This document shows positions 32,477-41,563 of a stretch of DNA of 64,000 bases, in pieces. Within the stretch, counting starts at the first letter, position 1; every line of letters begins with the position of its first letter. Origin of the DNA: an uncultured Clostridia bacterium. GTDB lineage: Bacteria; Bacillota; Clostridia; Christensenellales; Borkfalkiaceae. The translations under genes and the position numbers were made by a program. The notes under the pieces are model-generated. The model saw nothing but the letters and a program-made list of their open reading frames with translations, searched no databases and had not been told where the DNA came from. Where the stretch lies: NCBI GenBank assembly GCA_904502225.1, contig CAJGDO010000001.1:1-64000 (forward strand), given 5' to 3'.

Positions 32477-32510
32477 GTAAAAAGAACGCTAATAATAAGC
32501 GTTCTTTTTT
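32477..32510 (+). terminator. Intrinsic terminator after the XRE gene
   Basis: The stem AGAACGCT / AGCGTTCT has a six-base loop and a T8 tail. It lies between the XRE gene and the 3' end of tRNA-Ser. Confidence 0.9.
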
Positions 32511-32602
32511 TGGCGGAAAGGATGGGATTTGAACCCATGTGCCGGTAAACCCGACAAAACGATTTCGAGTCGTTCTCGTTATGACCACTTCGATACCTTT
32601 CC
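32510..32602 (-). tRNA. tRNA-Ser (anticodon CGA)
   Basis: A 93-base class II tRNA is encoded on the minus strand, CCA included. The acceptor stem is GGAAAGG / CCTTTCC with discriminator G. The anticodon loop CTCGAAA carries CGA. A long variable arm and the T-arm loop TTCAAAT are present. It decodes UCG. Confidence 0.95.
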
Positions 32603-32696
32603 AAGGCATTTTTAATTATACACAATTAATTAAATAATTGCAAATAATTTTGACTTTTATTTTTATCATTTTGTTTAGATTAAAAAATTTAATTTA

Positions 32697-32725
32697 TTGC
32701 ATTTTTCTAAATTTTAATGTATAAT
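32697..32725 (+). promoter_or_regulatory. Promoter of the flavin reductase-lgt-maf run
   Basis: TTGCAT (32697-32702) and TATAAT (32720-32725) are 17 bases apart, 21 bases before the start. Confidence 0.7.
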
Positions 32726-32746
32726 AAATAAAAAGGTAGAACATTT

Positions 32747-33307
32747 ATGAAAAAGAACTTAAAACCACACGCATATATTTATCCTTTGCCTGTTTTGATT
32801 ATAGGCACTTATGATGAAAATGGCACTCCAAACGCAATGAATGCGGCTTGGGGCACAGTTTCAGATGAGACGCAAGTTTCAATCTGCATTTCTGCAACGC
32901 ATAAGACAATGAAAAATATATTTAAGACCAAAAATTTTACCGTTTCAATAGCAGACGAGAAAAACGTTGTGTCGGCAGATTACGTTGGGATTGTTTCAGG
33001 TAATAAAGAAAAGGACAAAATTAAGAAAGCAGGTTGGACATACCAAAAGGGCGAGTTTACAAATGCACCAGTTTTTAACGAACTTCCGCTTTGTATGGAA
33101 TGCGAGTTGGTTTCTTATGACAATGACAGTGAAATTTGCATAGGTAAAGTTGTAAACGTGTGTGCTGACGAAAGTATTTTAGACTGCAAAGGCAAAATTG
33201 ATTTAACAAAATTTAAGCCTATTTGCTATGACTGTGGTGGACACGGATATTACGTTTTAGGCGAAATGATAGGAAAAGCCTTTAAGGACGGATTAAAATT
33301 AAAATAA
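32747..33307 (+). CDS. Flavin reductase-like / FMN-binding protein
   Basis: This 186-aa protein has a split-barrel FMN-binding fold. The N terminus contains PLPVLIIGTYDENGTPNAM and AAWGTVSDETQVSICIS, typical of flavoredoxin-like proteins that bind FMN. It probably moves electrons between NAD(P)H or ferredoxin and an unknown partner. The next gene, lgt, lies 20 bases downstream but is functionally unrelated. Confidence 0.87.
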   Translation: MKKNLKPHAYIYPLPVLIIGTYDENGTPNAMNAAWGTVSDETQVSICISATHKTMKNIFKTKNFTVSIADEKNVVSADYVGIVSGNKEKDKIKKAGWTYQKGEFTNAPVFNELPLCMECELVSYDNDSEICIGKVVNVCADESILDCKGKIDLTKFKPICYDCGGHGYYVLGEMIGKAFKDGLKLK

Positions 33308-33327
33308 ACTAATTTTGGGAGAATATT

Positions 33328-34149
33328 ATGTATCCTTATTCATTATTTACGATATTTGGTAATGGCGTTAAATTATACGGCGTTTGTATTGCGGTTGGTA
33401 TAATTTGTTGCTTAATAGCCTTTTACATTTTATCAAAGAAATTTGATATGCCAGAAAAAGTGCAAGATTACGTATTTTTTATTTTAATCGGCGGGCTTGT
33501 TTCAGGTTTCTTTTTTGCAATGGTTTTCCAAGGCTTTTATAATTGGTTGGACGGCCAAGAATTTAAAATAATCGGTGCTGGTTTGACTGTTATGGGTGGG
33601 CTTATCGGTGGTGCAGGGTGCTTTTTGCTTTTATATTTCACTATCGGCAAATTCTATTTTAACGGCAAAGATAAAGGCTTACACGTAAAGCATTTTAACA
33701 CACTTTTCAGGGTTGCACCAATTTCCATTGCAATTGCACACGCGTTTGGGCGAATCGGCTGTTTAATGAGCGGTTGTTGCCACGGAAAGTATCTTGGCGA
33801 CCAATTTGTTTTTGGTGGAATTTATATGGACGGCACGACGCACGGTTGGGGTTATTACGTTCCAATTCAGTTGTATGAATCTTTATTCTTGTTTGCACTT
33901 GCAACCGTTTTAACAATTTTATATTTAAAGCGTTGCAACATTATAATGAGTTTATATTTAATCGGCTATGGCGTATGGCGTTTTATAATTGAATTTTTAA
34001 GGACTGACTATCGTGGTTTTAACCCAACGCTATATCCATCGCAATGGTTATCAATAGTGTTCGTGTTAGGTGGCATTGCATTAATGTTAATTTATCGTTA
34101 TAAAAAAATGCCATTCTTTTTGCCAAAAGAAGAAAAAAAGAGTGAATAA
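33328..34149 (+). CDS. lgt: Prolipoprotein diacylglyceryl transferase
   Basis: This 273-aa polytopic membrane enzyme attaches diacylglycerol to the lipobox cysteine of prelipoproteins. About seven hydrophobic segments are present. The Lgt signature region reads AHAFGRIGCLMSGCCHG, a divergent Clostridial form of GRxGN. Further down are PIQLYESLFLFAL and RFIIEFLRTDYRG. The likely substrate set includes the lipoprotein at 31742-32173. The stop overlaps the maf start (TAATG). Confidence 0.9.
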   Translation: MYPYSLFTIFGNGVKLYGVCIAVGIICCLIAFYILSKKFDMPEKVQDYVFFILIGGLVSGFFFAMVFQGFYNWLDGQEFKIIGAGLTVMGGLIGGAGCFLLLYFTIGKFYFNGKDKGLHVKHFNTLFRVAPISIAIAHAFGRIGCLMSGCCHGKYLGDQFVFGGIYMDGTTHGWGYYVPIQLYESLFLFALATVLTILYLKRCNIIMSLYLIGYGVWRFIIEFLRTDYRGFNPTLYPSQWLSIVFVLGGIALMLIYRYKKMPFFLPKEEKKSE

Positions 34150-34715
34150 TGCAGTTAATTCTTGCAAGTAATTCGCCAAGGCGAAAGGAAATTTTAACAA
34201 ATGCTGGCTTTTCTTTTAAGGTTATTTCAAGCGATTATGAAGAACAAGCCTTTTGCTCTGACCCTTATAAAACAGCAACAACTTTTGCTTTTAACAAGGC
34301 AAATTCGGTGTTTAATAGTTTAGAAGAAAAGGGCGGGGTTGCCGTTCTTGGCTCGGACACGGTAGTTTATTTTAACGGAAAAATTCTTGGCAAGCCTAAA
34401 AACGAGATAGAGGCGTTTGAAATGCTTAAAGCCTTGTCAAATAAAAAGCACGTTGTAATAACAGGTTTTGCAATTATAACAAAAGAAAAAACCATAATTG
34501 ATTTTGATGAAAGCCAAGTTTATTTTTCTGACCTTACTGATGAACAAATAAAGGCTTATATTAAAAGCGGATTGTATAAGGGTAAGGCTGGCTCTTATGG
34601 AATTCAGGATAGTGAGTATAACCTAGTCAAAGAACATCGTGGCAGTTTGACCAATATTATAGGTCTGCCGATAGAAAAAGTGCAAAACCATTTAAGTCAA
34701 ATTTTATCTAAATAA
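34149..34715 (+). CDS. maf: Maf-family nucleoside triphosphate pyrophosphatase
   Basis: This 188-aa house-cleaning enzyme hydrolyses non-canonical or excess dTTP/UTP-type nucleotides. The N-terminal ILASNSPRRKEIL, GSDTVVYFNGKILGKP in the middle and GKAGSYGIQD near the end are diagnostic. It overlaps lgt by one base. Confidence 0.95.
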   Translation: MQLILASNSPRRKEILTNAGFSFKVISSDYEEQAFCSDPYKTATTFAFNKANSVFNSLEEKGGVAVLGSDTVVYFNGKILGKPKNEIEAFEMLKALSNKKHVVITGFAIITKEKTIIDFDESQVYFSDLTDEQIKAYIKSGLYKGKAGSYGIQDSEYNLVKEHRGSLTNIIGLPIEKVQNHLSQILSK

Positions 34716-34720
34716 AATAA

Positions 34721-34757
34721 AAAACCCACTGTGCAAACAGTGGGTTAATTTTTTTAA
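34721..34757. terminator. Bidirectional terminator between maf and the phosphoribosyltransferase
   Basis: The stem AACCCACTG / CAGTGGGTT, flanked by A-rich and T-rich runs, lies between converging genes. Confidence 0.92.
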
Positions 34758-35297
34758 TTAAAATAGTGGAATTGTTGCTAAAAATTCAACGTCAGGTCTA
34801 TTTTGAGCATCGCCTTCTGCAAGAACAAACAATTTTTTATTTACAATGCCACCAGCCTTTTCAATAAGGCTTTCTAAACCAGCAAGACTTGTGCCTGTTG
34901 ACAAAACGTCATCAACGATACAAACTTTTTTGCCTTTAATAAGGTTAACATCCCTTGCTGAAAGGAAGAATTCTTGTGGCTTACCTGTGGTGATAGATGC
35001 ACCATATTGAACGGAAATTCCATCGTTCATATACAACTTTTTAGACTTTCTTGCAACAGCGTAATCAGGGAGGTTAGCCTCTCTTGCAACAACGTGTGTT
35101 AATTGCAAACCTTTTGATTCAGCAGTGATTAAAACCTCACTATCGCCAACCAATTTTGCAAGTTCCTTACCGCAGTGTTCGGTTAAAAGTGCATCGCCGT
35201 GTAAATTGAAAAAAGCGATTGTAATTTTGTCTGAAAGTGCAATAAGTGGCAATTTTGCTTCAAAACCTTTAATATCAACTTTAAAAACCTTTTCCAT
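34758..35297 (-). CDS. Purine phosphoribosyltransferase (adenine PRT-like)
   Basis: This 179-aa type I phosphoribosyltransferase is predicted to salvage a purine base with PRPP. The PRPP loop is VCIVDDVLSTGTSLAG near residues 120-135. AESKGLQLTHVVAREANLP corresponds to the APT-type base-side region. Adenine is the most likely base; xanthine or guanine cannot be excluded. The start at 35297 follows AAAGGA. An upstream in-frame ATG would lengthen it by 15 residues without a good ribosome site. Confidence 0.85.
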   Translation of the reverse strand: MEKVFKVDIKGFEAKLPLIALSDKITIAFFNLHGDALLTEHCGKELAKLVGDSEVLITAESKGLQLTHVVAREANLPDYAVARKSKKLYMNDGISVQYGASITTGKPQEFFLSARDVNLIKGKKVCIVDDVLSTGTSLAGLESLIEKAGGIVNKKLFVLAEGDAQNRPDVEFLATIPLF

Positions 35298-35332
35298 ACC
35301 ATTTTCCTTTTGTAGTTTTATCAAACAAATAT

Positions 35333-35361
35333 AGTTTAGCACTTTTTATTAGGTTTGTCCA
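35333..35361 (-). promoter_or_regulatory. Promoter of the phosphoribosyltransferase gene
   Basis: On the minus strand TGGACA (35361-35356) and TAAACT (35338-35333) are 17 bases apart. Confidence 0.6.
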
Positions 35362-35422
35362 TTGCTTTATCATATATTTTAAAATAATCGCATAATTTTA
35401 TTGTGATAGTTAGGAGATTTAG

Positions 35423-38068
35423 ATGAATTATTTTGATAAAGACATAGACTATGCAATAAAATCGCTTTCTTCAAGCAAGCATTTCGGTTTGGATAAAAAA
35501 TCGCAACAGTTAAGTGCTGAAAAGTTTGGAAGAAACCTTTTGACAAAAACAAAAAAGCAAAGTTTTTTGTCAAGGTTTTTTAACGCTTTCAAAGAGCCAA
35601 TGCTTTTAATTTTAATGGTTGCTTTTATTGTGGCATTAGGCACCAATCTTGGAAAATATTTTAAGACAGGAAAGGGCGATTTTGCAGAGTGTTTAGGTAT
35701 ACTTTTAGCAATTTTTGTTTCGGTTTCGATAACTATAATTATGGAAGGCTCTTCAGAAAAAGCATTTGAAGCCTTAAATAAAATTTACGAAAATATTGCC
35801 GTTAGGGTAATTAGACAAGGCAAAATTATAACGATAAGTCAGCAAGACGTGTTAGTTGGTGACATATTGCTTGTTGAAAGTGGCGATAAAATTGTTGCGG
35901 ACGGAAGGCTTATCGAAAGTCAAGAATTAAGCGTTGATGAATCGGCTTTAACGGGGGAAAGCACGCCTGTTAAAAAGGAGGCTAATATTACTCTAAACGC
36001 CAATTGTCCACTTGCTGAAAGGGTAAACTGTTTATATTCAGGCACTTTTGTTGTGAATGGAAGTGCAAAACTTTTAGTGACGGCAATAGGCGATAAAACC
36101 GAAATGGGCAGTATTGCAAGCGAACTTTCTGCTAAAAACCAAAAAGACTCGCCACTGCAAACAAAGTTGGCAAGGTTAGGCAAACTTATAACCATAATCG
36201 GTGCGACAAGTGCCGTTGTGGTCTTTGCTATTTCTATAATAAGGTTAAGTTTAATCAATGCTTTGACCTTTAATTCTATACAAGAACTGTTTATATCGTG
36301 CATAGTTTTAATTGTTGCCGCAGTGCCAGAAGGCTTGCCGACCATCGTTGCCATTTCTTTGGCGTTAAATATGATAAAACTTGCAAAAAGCAACGCCTTA
36401 ATAAGAAAAATGACGGCAACCGAAACGGCAGGTGCTGTCAGCGTTATTTGTTCGGATAAAACGGGCACTTTAACCCAAAATAAAATGCAAGTGGTAAGCA
36501 TTTGTTTTAGCGATTTTTGTGCCGAGCCGAAAGATTGCCAAAACGAGTTATTAAAGCAAAATTTTGTTATAAATTCAACGGCTGATATAATAGAAGTTTC
36601 AAACAAAAAAATCAATCGTGGAAGTGCAACCGAGTGTGCTTTATTAAACGCTTATGAAAAAATGCAAACTAATATCCCTTATCAAAAGTTTAGAGACGAC
36701 TTTAATGTCATAGATAGGCAGGCGTTTTCAAGCCAGACTAAAATTATGACTACCACCGTTTATATAGAGAAAGACAAAACACGCACTTTCTTAAAAGGTG
36801 CACCCGAAAAAGTTTTATCAATGTGCGTTTTGTCTAACGCTCAACAAACAAAAATATTAAGCGATATGGCGGTGCATCAGCAACTAGCAAGGCGAATTAT
36901 TTGCTTTGCTCATTACGATGGTCAAACGCCAAATAACAACTATATTTTTGATGGTTTTGTTGCCATTGCCGACCCTATTAGAAAGGACGTTTATAAAGCA
37001 GTTTCCGATTGTAAAAGGGCTGGGGTGGCAGTAAAAATTTTAACAGGCGATAATAAAATCACTGCCTTTGCAATCGCAAAACAATTAAAGATTGCAAAAG
37101 ATGAAAGAGAAGTGCTTGAAGCAAGCGATATGGATAAGTTAGACGATAATGCGGTCAAAAAAATTTTACATAAAATAACCGTTATTGCACGAAGCACACC
37201 TGCAACAAAAACAAGGATAGTTAAACTGTTAAAAGAAATGGGCGAAGTTGTTGCCGTGACGGGCGACGGTATAAACGATGCCCCAGCAATAAAAAATGCT
37301 GACGTTGGCATAGCGATGGGTATAAGTGGGAGTGATATTACCAAAGAAACGGCAGACATTGTGTTGCTTGACGACAGTTTTTCAACCATTGTAAAATCTA
37401 TTGCTTTTGGAAGAAACGTTTATAAAAACTTGCAAAGGTTTATTCTATTTCAACTATCTGTAAACTTGTCGGCTCTGCTATTTATAACCGTTTGTGCAAT
37501 TATGAATTTAAGTCAGCCTTTTAACACCTTGCAACTTTTATGGATAAACGTTATTATGGACGGTCCGCCCGCATTGACGCTTGGGCTGGAAAGGGCAAGC
37601 GACAGCCTAATGAACGTTTCGCCTGTAAAAAGAAATGCAAGCATCGTTGGGTTTTCTATGCTTATTAGAATTGTTTTTAATGGTTTATTTATAGGTACGA
37701 TAATGTTTTTACAGTATAATTACAATTTTATTGGCTTAATGGCTAGTGAAGAGCGTGCGGGGATTTTTACGTTGTTTATTATGTTTCAGTTGTTTAACGC
37801 CTTTAACTCAAGGGAACTTGGAAAGCAAAGTATATTTAAAGGTTTTACCAAAAACAAAATTATGGTTTTAACCTTTGCTTGCGTTTTGTTTTTGCACGTA
37901 TTAATCGTTCAAGTGTTTTCAAAGTTGTTTGCAATTAATCCTTTATCGATTATGAGTTGGATAAAAATTTCAACTGTTGCATTCTCGATTATAATTGTTT
38001 CAGAAATATATAAGTTGTTGTATCGGCTACTTAAAAATAAAAAGGATATTTTGATTAAAAATAAATAA
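35423..38068 (+). CDS. P-type (P2) cation-transporting ATPase, Ca2+ type
   Basis: This 881-aa membrane ATPase exports or takes up a cation, most likely Ca2+. In order it shows an N-terminal cation-ATPase domain, the TGES motif (VDESALTGESTPV), and VAAVPEGLPTIVAISLAL in helix M4 (the PEGL Ca2+-site motif). The phosphorylation site CSDKTGTLTQNK has Asp at residue 345, and the hinge GDGINDAPA follows. The M6 region reads LLWINVIMDGPPALTLGLE, close to the SERCA/PMCA pattern. It is longer than heavy-metal ATPases and lacks metal-binding N-terminal repeats. Confidence 0.92.
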   Translation: MNYFDKDIDYAIKSLSSSKHFGLDKKSQQLSAEKFGRNLLTKTKKQSFLSRFFNAFKEPMLLILMVAFIVALGTNLGKYFKTGKGDFAECLGILLAIFVSVSITIIMEGSSEKAFEALNKIYENIAVRVIRQGKIITISQQDVLVGDILLVESGDKIVADGRLIESQELSVDESALTGESTPVKKEANITLNANCPLAERVNCLYSGTFVVNGSAKLLVTAIGDKTEMGSIASELSAKNQKDSPLQTKLARLGKLITIIGATSAVVVFAISIIRLSLINALTFNSIQELFISCIVLIVAAVPEGLPTIVAISLALNMIKLAKSNALIRKMTATETAGAVSVICSDKTGTLTQNKMQVVSICFSDFCAEPKDCQNELLKQNFVINSTADIIEVSNKKINRGSATECALLNAYEKMQTNIPYQKFRDDFNVIDRQAFSSQTKIMTTTVYIEKDKTRTFLKGAPEKVLSMCVLSNAQQTKILSDMAVHQQLARRIICFAHYDGQTPNNNYIFDGFVAIADPIRKDVYKAVSDCKRAGVAVKILTGDNKITAFAIAKQLKIAKDEREVLEASDMDKLDDNAVKKILHKITVIARSTPATKTRIVKLLKEMGEVVAVTGDGINDAPAIKNADVGIAMGISGSDITKETADIVLLDDSFSTIVKSIAFGRNVYKNLQRFILFQLSVNLSALLFITVCAIMNLSQPFNTLQLLWINVIMDGPPALTLGLERASDSLMNVSPVKRNASIVGFSMLIRIVFNGLFIGTIMFLQYNYNFIGLMASEERAGIFTLFIMFQLFNAFNSRELGKQSIFKGFTKNKIMVLTFACVLFLHVLIVQVFSKLFAINPLSIMSWIKISTVAFSIIIVSEIYKLLYRLLKNKKDILIKNK

Positions 38069-38076
38069 AATTTGTT

Positions 38077-38817
38077 ATGGAGCGTAAACTAAAAGATATG
38101 ACGACAATTACCATTTCAGATAGAGATTATAACCAAGATAGTTTAATGTACGTTCAAAATAGCATAGGCGAACTTTTATCGCACGCAGACTGTTCTATTT
38201 TGAGTAAAATAGTTGACGGCAGGGCAGTTTTAAGCGTAAATTGCCCTGAATATTATAAAGATATTATAAGAACAGAATTGGCCGATAAAGTGGCTGAAAT
38301 TATCGCAATTAAATATAAATACGATTATTTTAAGAAAAACATTTTAGTCAGCGGTTTATCTAAAAATGAGCGAGAAATTTTGTTGACAAGTTTAATCGCT
38401 GCAGACCTTGAAGACGACAAAAAATATTCTTATGAAAAAATTAAAAAATACACTGATATTGCCATTGATGGAATTTTTAATTTTACCTTATCGCCATTAA
38501 AGAATAAGTGGAAAGATATTGTTGGTTGTATGCCGGAATGCTTTTTAAATTCTCAATTAAAAGATTTTGTATATTACTTACTTGAAAACAAGAAAAAAAG
38601 GGTGTTTGTTGATGATGGCAGAGTGTATGATTGCCATTACAGACGCCTTAAAAGAAGTTCGCTTTTAGACGGCGAAGATATGCAAATTATTAGAGAGATT
38701 TTGTTAAGTAATTGTGGGGAAGTGGAACTTTCCGGTCAAATCCCAAAAGACGATGAGTACTATTTAAAAGAGTTTTATAGCGATAAAATATTTTTTTCTA
38801 ACGGTTTAGAGCATTAA
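38077..38817 (+). CDS. ytxC: YtxC-like sporulation-associated protein
   Basis: This 246-aa protein has no membrane segment and is lysine- and tyrosine-rich. It resembles YtxC, a conserved but uncharacterised Firmicute sporulation protein whose gene usually sits beside thrS, as here. The C-terminal part contains DGRVYDCHYRRLKRSSL and EDMQIIREILLSNC. The similarity is judged mainly on context and overall character. A second ATG at 38098 is an alternative start; neither has a strong ribosome site. Confidence 0.6.
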   Translation: MERKLKDMTTITISDRDYNQDSLMYVQNSIGELLSHADCSILSKIVDGRAVLSVNCPEYYKDIIRTELADKVAEIIAIKYKYDYFKKNILVSGLSKNEREILLTSLIAADLEDDKKYSYEKIKKYTDIAIDGIFNFTLSPLKNKWKDIVGCMPECFLNSQLKDFVYYLLENKKKRVFVDDGRVYDCHYRRLKRSSLLDGEDMQIIREILLSNCGEVELSGQIPKDDEYYLKEFYSDKIFFSNGLEH

Positions 38818-38821
38818 AACG

Positions 38822-38850
38822 TTGACAAAGAGCAAAATTTATTGTATTAT
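38822..38850 (+). promoter_or_regulatory. Promoter of the T-box/thrS transcript
   Basis: A consensus TTGACA (38822-38827) and TATTAT (38845-38850) are 17 bases apart. Confidence 0.8.
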
Positions 38851-38857
38851 AAGTTTG

Positions 38858-39076
38858 TAAATATTGCATATAATTTGCAGACAAGTAGTGCAATTTGGGG
38901 TTTTTTAGAGAGCGGGCGATGGTGGAAAGCCTGTAAACTTCTGTTGAATATGAAACCACTGCAAATGCAAAGTTATCGCACTTAAAGCGACAATTAAGAG
39001 GCTGTTTTATCGGCAATTAAGGTGGAATCGCGGAATTTTTTTCGTCCTTAGACTTTTGTCTAGGGATATTTTTTTT
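38858..39076 (+). promoter_or_regulatory. T-box leader (tRNA-Thr sensing) upstream of thrS
   Basis: The region between the promoter and thrS carries the T-box sequence AAGGTGGAATCGCGG (39019-39033), close to the AGGGTGGNACCGCG consensus. A terminator stem follows (TCCTTAGAC / GTCTAGGGA, 39045-39066) with a T-run. Stem I begins near AGAGAGC at 38907. The likely specifier is ACC (38955-38957) or the adjoining ACT (38958-38960), both threonine codons. Uncharged tRNA-Thr should favour the antiterminator and allow thrS expression. Confidence 0.88.
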
Positions 39077-39088
39077 AGGAGGAGTTAT

Positions 39089-41020
39089 ATGAAAATTACA
39101 CTTAAGGACGGCTCTATTTTAGAGTTTGACAAGGCAATTTCAGTTGGCGAAGTAGCATTATCTATTTCAGAAGGCTTATTTAGAAATGCTGTTTGTGGCA
39201 AAGTGAACGGTCAATTAGTTGACCTTTCAACTGATATTAACGAAGATTGCACGCTTGAAATTATTACTTTAAAGGATAAGGAAGGCTTGCAAGTTTATCG
39301 CCATACGACTGCACACGTTTTGGCACAAGCAGTTAAAAACATTTTCCCAACCTCAAAACTTGCAATAGGCCCAACCATTGAAAATGGTTTTTATTACGAT
39401 ATTGAATTCAAAACACCAATCACTCAACAAGATTTGCAAAAAATTGAAAGCGAGATGAAGGAAATTATTAAGAGCGACCTTCCTATTGAACGCATAGTAT
39501 ATTCTAAAAAAGATGCAATCAAGGTTTTCAAAGATTTTTCTGAAAACTATAAAGTTGAACTTATCAATGAACTTCCAGCAGGAAGCGTGATTTCTTGCTA
39601 CAAGCAAGGCGACTTTATGGACCTTTGCCGTGGCCCACATTTACCATCTACGGGCAAGATTAAGGCATTTAAACTTACTTCTGTCACAGGTGCTTATTGG
39701 CGTGGGGACGAAAAGAATAAGATGCTTACAAGAATTTACGGCACGGCTTTTGCAAAAAAGAGTGAACTTGATGAATACTTAACGGCGTTAGAAGAGGCTA
39801 AAAAGCGTGACCACAACAAACTTGGCAGAGAACTTGGCATATTCTTAACCGAAGACGTTATTGGTCAAGGTTTGCCTATTTTAGCCCCAAAAGGTGCAAA
39901 GATTTTGCAAATTTTAGAAAGGTTTGTTGAGGACGAAGAAGAAAGACGTGGTTTTATGATAACCAAAACGCCTTATATGGCTAAAAGCGACCTTTATAAA
40001 ATTTCAGGGCATTGGGACCATTATAGAGACAAGATGTTTATTTTAGGTGATGAAAACTCACCAGAAGCAATGGCTCTTCGCCCAATGACTTGCCCTTTCC
40101 AATACCAAATTTATAGAAATGGCTTAAAGAGTTATAGAGATTTGCCTTGCAGATATAGTGAAACTGCAAAATTGTTTAGAAAAGAAGCAAGTGGCGAAAT
40201 GCACGGTCTTATAAGGGTTCGCCAATTCACACTTTCTGATGGACACATTGTTTGTACGCCTGAACAAGTTGAAGAAGAATTTAAACGTTGTTTAGAATTG
40301 AGTTATTACTTCTTGGACTGTTTGGGAATGAGAGAGGATGTTTCTTTCCGTTTCAGTAAGCGTGGCAAGGCTAACAAGTCTAAATACATTGACAACGACA
40401 AGGCTTGGAACGAAACTGAAAGCCTTATGAAAAAGATTTTAGACGATATTGGCATTGAATACGTTGAGGCTGATGATGAAGCGGCTTTCTATGGACCAAA
40501 ACTTGACGTTCAAGCAAGAAACGTTTATGGTAAAGAAGACACCATTATCACAATTCAATTAGACTTTGCTGCAGCACACAGTTTTGATATGACCTATATT
40601 GGCGAAAACGGTGAAAAACAATATCCATTCGTAATCCACAGAAGTTCAATTGGTTGTTATGAAAGAACGCTTGCAATGCTTATTGAAAAATACGCTGGTG
40701 CATTTCCTTTCTGGATTTGCCCTGTTCAAGTTAAGGTTATGAGTTTGACTGACAGAACGGCAGATTATGCAAAAGAAATTGTCCAAAAATTGATTGCAAG
40801 TGGAATTAGAGCAGAAGTTGATATTAGAAGCGAAAAAATCGGATATAAAATCAGGGAAGCACAACTTGATAAAATACCTTATATGTTTATCGTTGGCGAT
40901 AAAGAAAAAGAAGATAACGTTGTTTCAGTAAGGTCAAGAAAGGAAGGCGACCTTGGTGTTATGCCTTTAGACGACATAATGGCTAAACTTGTTATTGAAG
41001 ATAAAACAAAGAAAGTATAA
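39089..41020 (+). CDS. thrS: Threonine--tRNA ligase
   Basis: This 643-aa class II synthetase charges tRNA-Thr. Domains in order are the N-terminal TGS domain (1-60), the second editing-related domain with HTTAHVLAQAV, the catalytic core and the anticodon-binding domain. Zinc ligands lie in RPMTCPFQYQIY, LSDGHIVC and PFVIHRSSIGCYER. The start at 39089 follows AGGAGGAG directly after the T-box terminator; an earlier in-frame TTG would lie within the terminator stem. Confidence 0.97.
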   Translation: MKITLKDGSILEFDKAISVGEVALSISEGLFRNAVCGKVNGQLVDLSTDINEDCTLEIITLKDKEGLQVYRHTTAHVLAQAVKNIFPTSKLAIGPTIENGFYYDIEFKTPITQQDLQKIESEMKEIIKSDLPIERIVYSKKDAIKVFKDFSENYKVELINELPAGSVISCYKQGDFMDLCRGPHLPSTGKIKAFKLTSVTGAYWRGDEKNKMLTRIYGTAFAKKSELDEYLTALEEAKKRDHNKLGRELGIFLTEDVIGQGLPILAPKGAKILQILERFVEDEEERRGFMITKTPYMAKSDLYKISGHWDHYRDKMFILGDENSPEAMALRPMTCPFQYQIYRNGLKSYRDLPCRYSETAKLFRKEASGEMHGLIRVRQFTLSDGHIVCTPEQVEEEFKRCLELSYYFLDCLGMREDVSFRFSKRGKANKSKYIDNDKAWNETESLMKKILDDIGIEYVEADDEAAFYGPKLDVQARNVYGKEDTIITIQLDFAAAHSFDMTYIGENGEKQYPFVIHRSSIGCYERTLAMLIEKYAGAFPFWICPVQVKVMSLTDRTADYAKEIVQKLIASGIRAEVDIRSEKIGYKIREAQLDKIPYMFIVGDKEKEDNVVSVRSRKEGDLGVMPLDDIMAKLVIEDKTKKV

Positions 41021-41023
41021 AAA

Positions 41024-41058
41024 CAAAAAAACATCAGCAAATTGCTGATGTTTTTTTA
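41024..41058. terminator. Bidirectional terminator between thrS and spmB
   Basis: The stem ACATCAGCAA / GCTGATGT with long A and T flanks separates converging thrS (+) and spmB (-). Confidence 0.92.
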
Positions 41059-41562
41059 TAAAATTAAACAAATAAAACAAGCAAAAACGCAAGAGCAGAA
41101 CGAAGCAAATAGCGAAATTAAAATTGGCAGGGTTAGTTTTTTTGTCTTTGCCCCAGCAAAGTAAACAGCCGCAATATAAAAGACAGTTTCACTGCTGCCA
41201 TAAATAACCGATGCACAGCGAGAAATATAACTATCAACGCCAAAAGTATTATAAATTTCGGTAAGCACGGCAAGAGCCCCGTTGCCTGAAAAAGGTTTTA
41301 TTAAAACCAATTTTGTCAGTTCACTTGGTATTCCTAAAAGATTAAAAAAGGGACTTATAAAACTTGAAACAGCGTCTGAAATTCCGCTAACTTCAAACAG
41401 TTCGGTAATAACGAAAATGCTGACTAAATAGGGGAAAAGGCTTACGGCAAAAGGTATGGCAGACTTTGCACCCAAAGTGAATGCATCATAGGGCTTGACC
41501 TTTTTTACAAGTGCAAAAATAAAGATGACTAAAAATAAAATGGGTATAAAATATTTGGACAT
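41056..41562 (-). CDS. spmB: Spore maturation protein B
   Basis: This 168-aa membrane protein of the nucleoside-recognition (Gate) domain family acts with SpmA in dehydration of the spore core. The visible block KPFSGNGALAVLTEIYNTFG and the later YGSSETVFYIAAVYF are characteristic. AAAGGAG precedes the ATG. The gene starts one base after spmA ends, giving an spmA-spmB operon. Confidence 0.93.
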   Translation of the reverse strand: MSKYFIPILFLVIFIFALVKKVKPYDAFTLGAKSAIPFAVSLFPYLVSIFVITELFEVSGISDAVSSFISPFFNLLGIPSELTKLVLIKPFSGNGALAVLTEIYNTFGVDSYISRCASVIYGSSETVFYIAAVYFAGAKTKKLTLPILISLFASFCSCVFACFICLIL

Positions 41563-41563
41563 T

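Noticed and set aside
32364..32609. Minus-strand open frame across tRNA-Ser and the XRE gene
   Set aside because: It includes the whole tRNA and a terminator; the opposite-strand XRE gene is well supported.
38798..39016. Minus-strand open frame of 72 codons over the thrS leader
   Set aside because: It lies antisense to the T-box, with no ribosome site.
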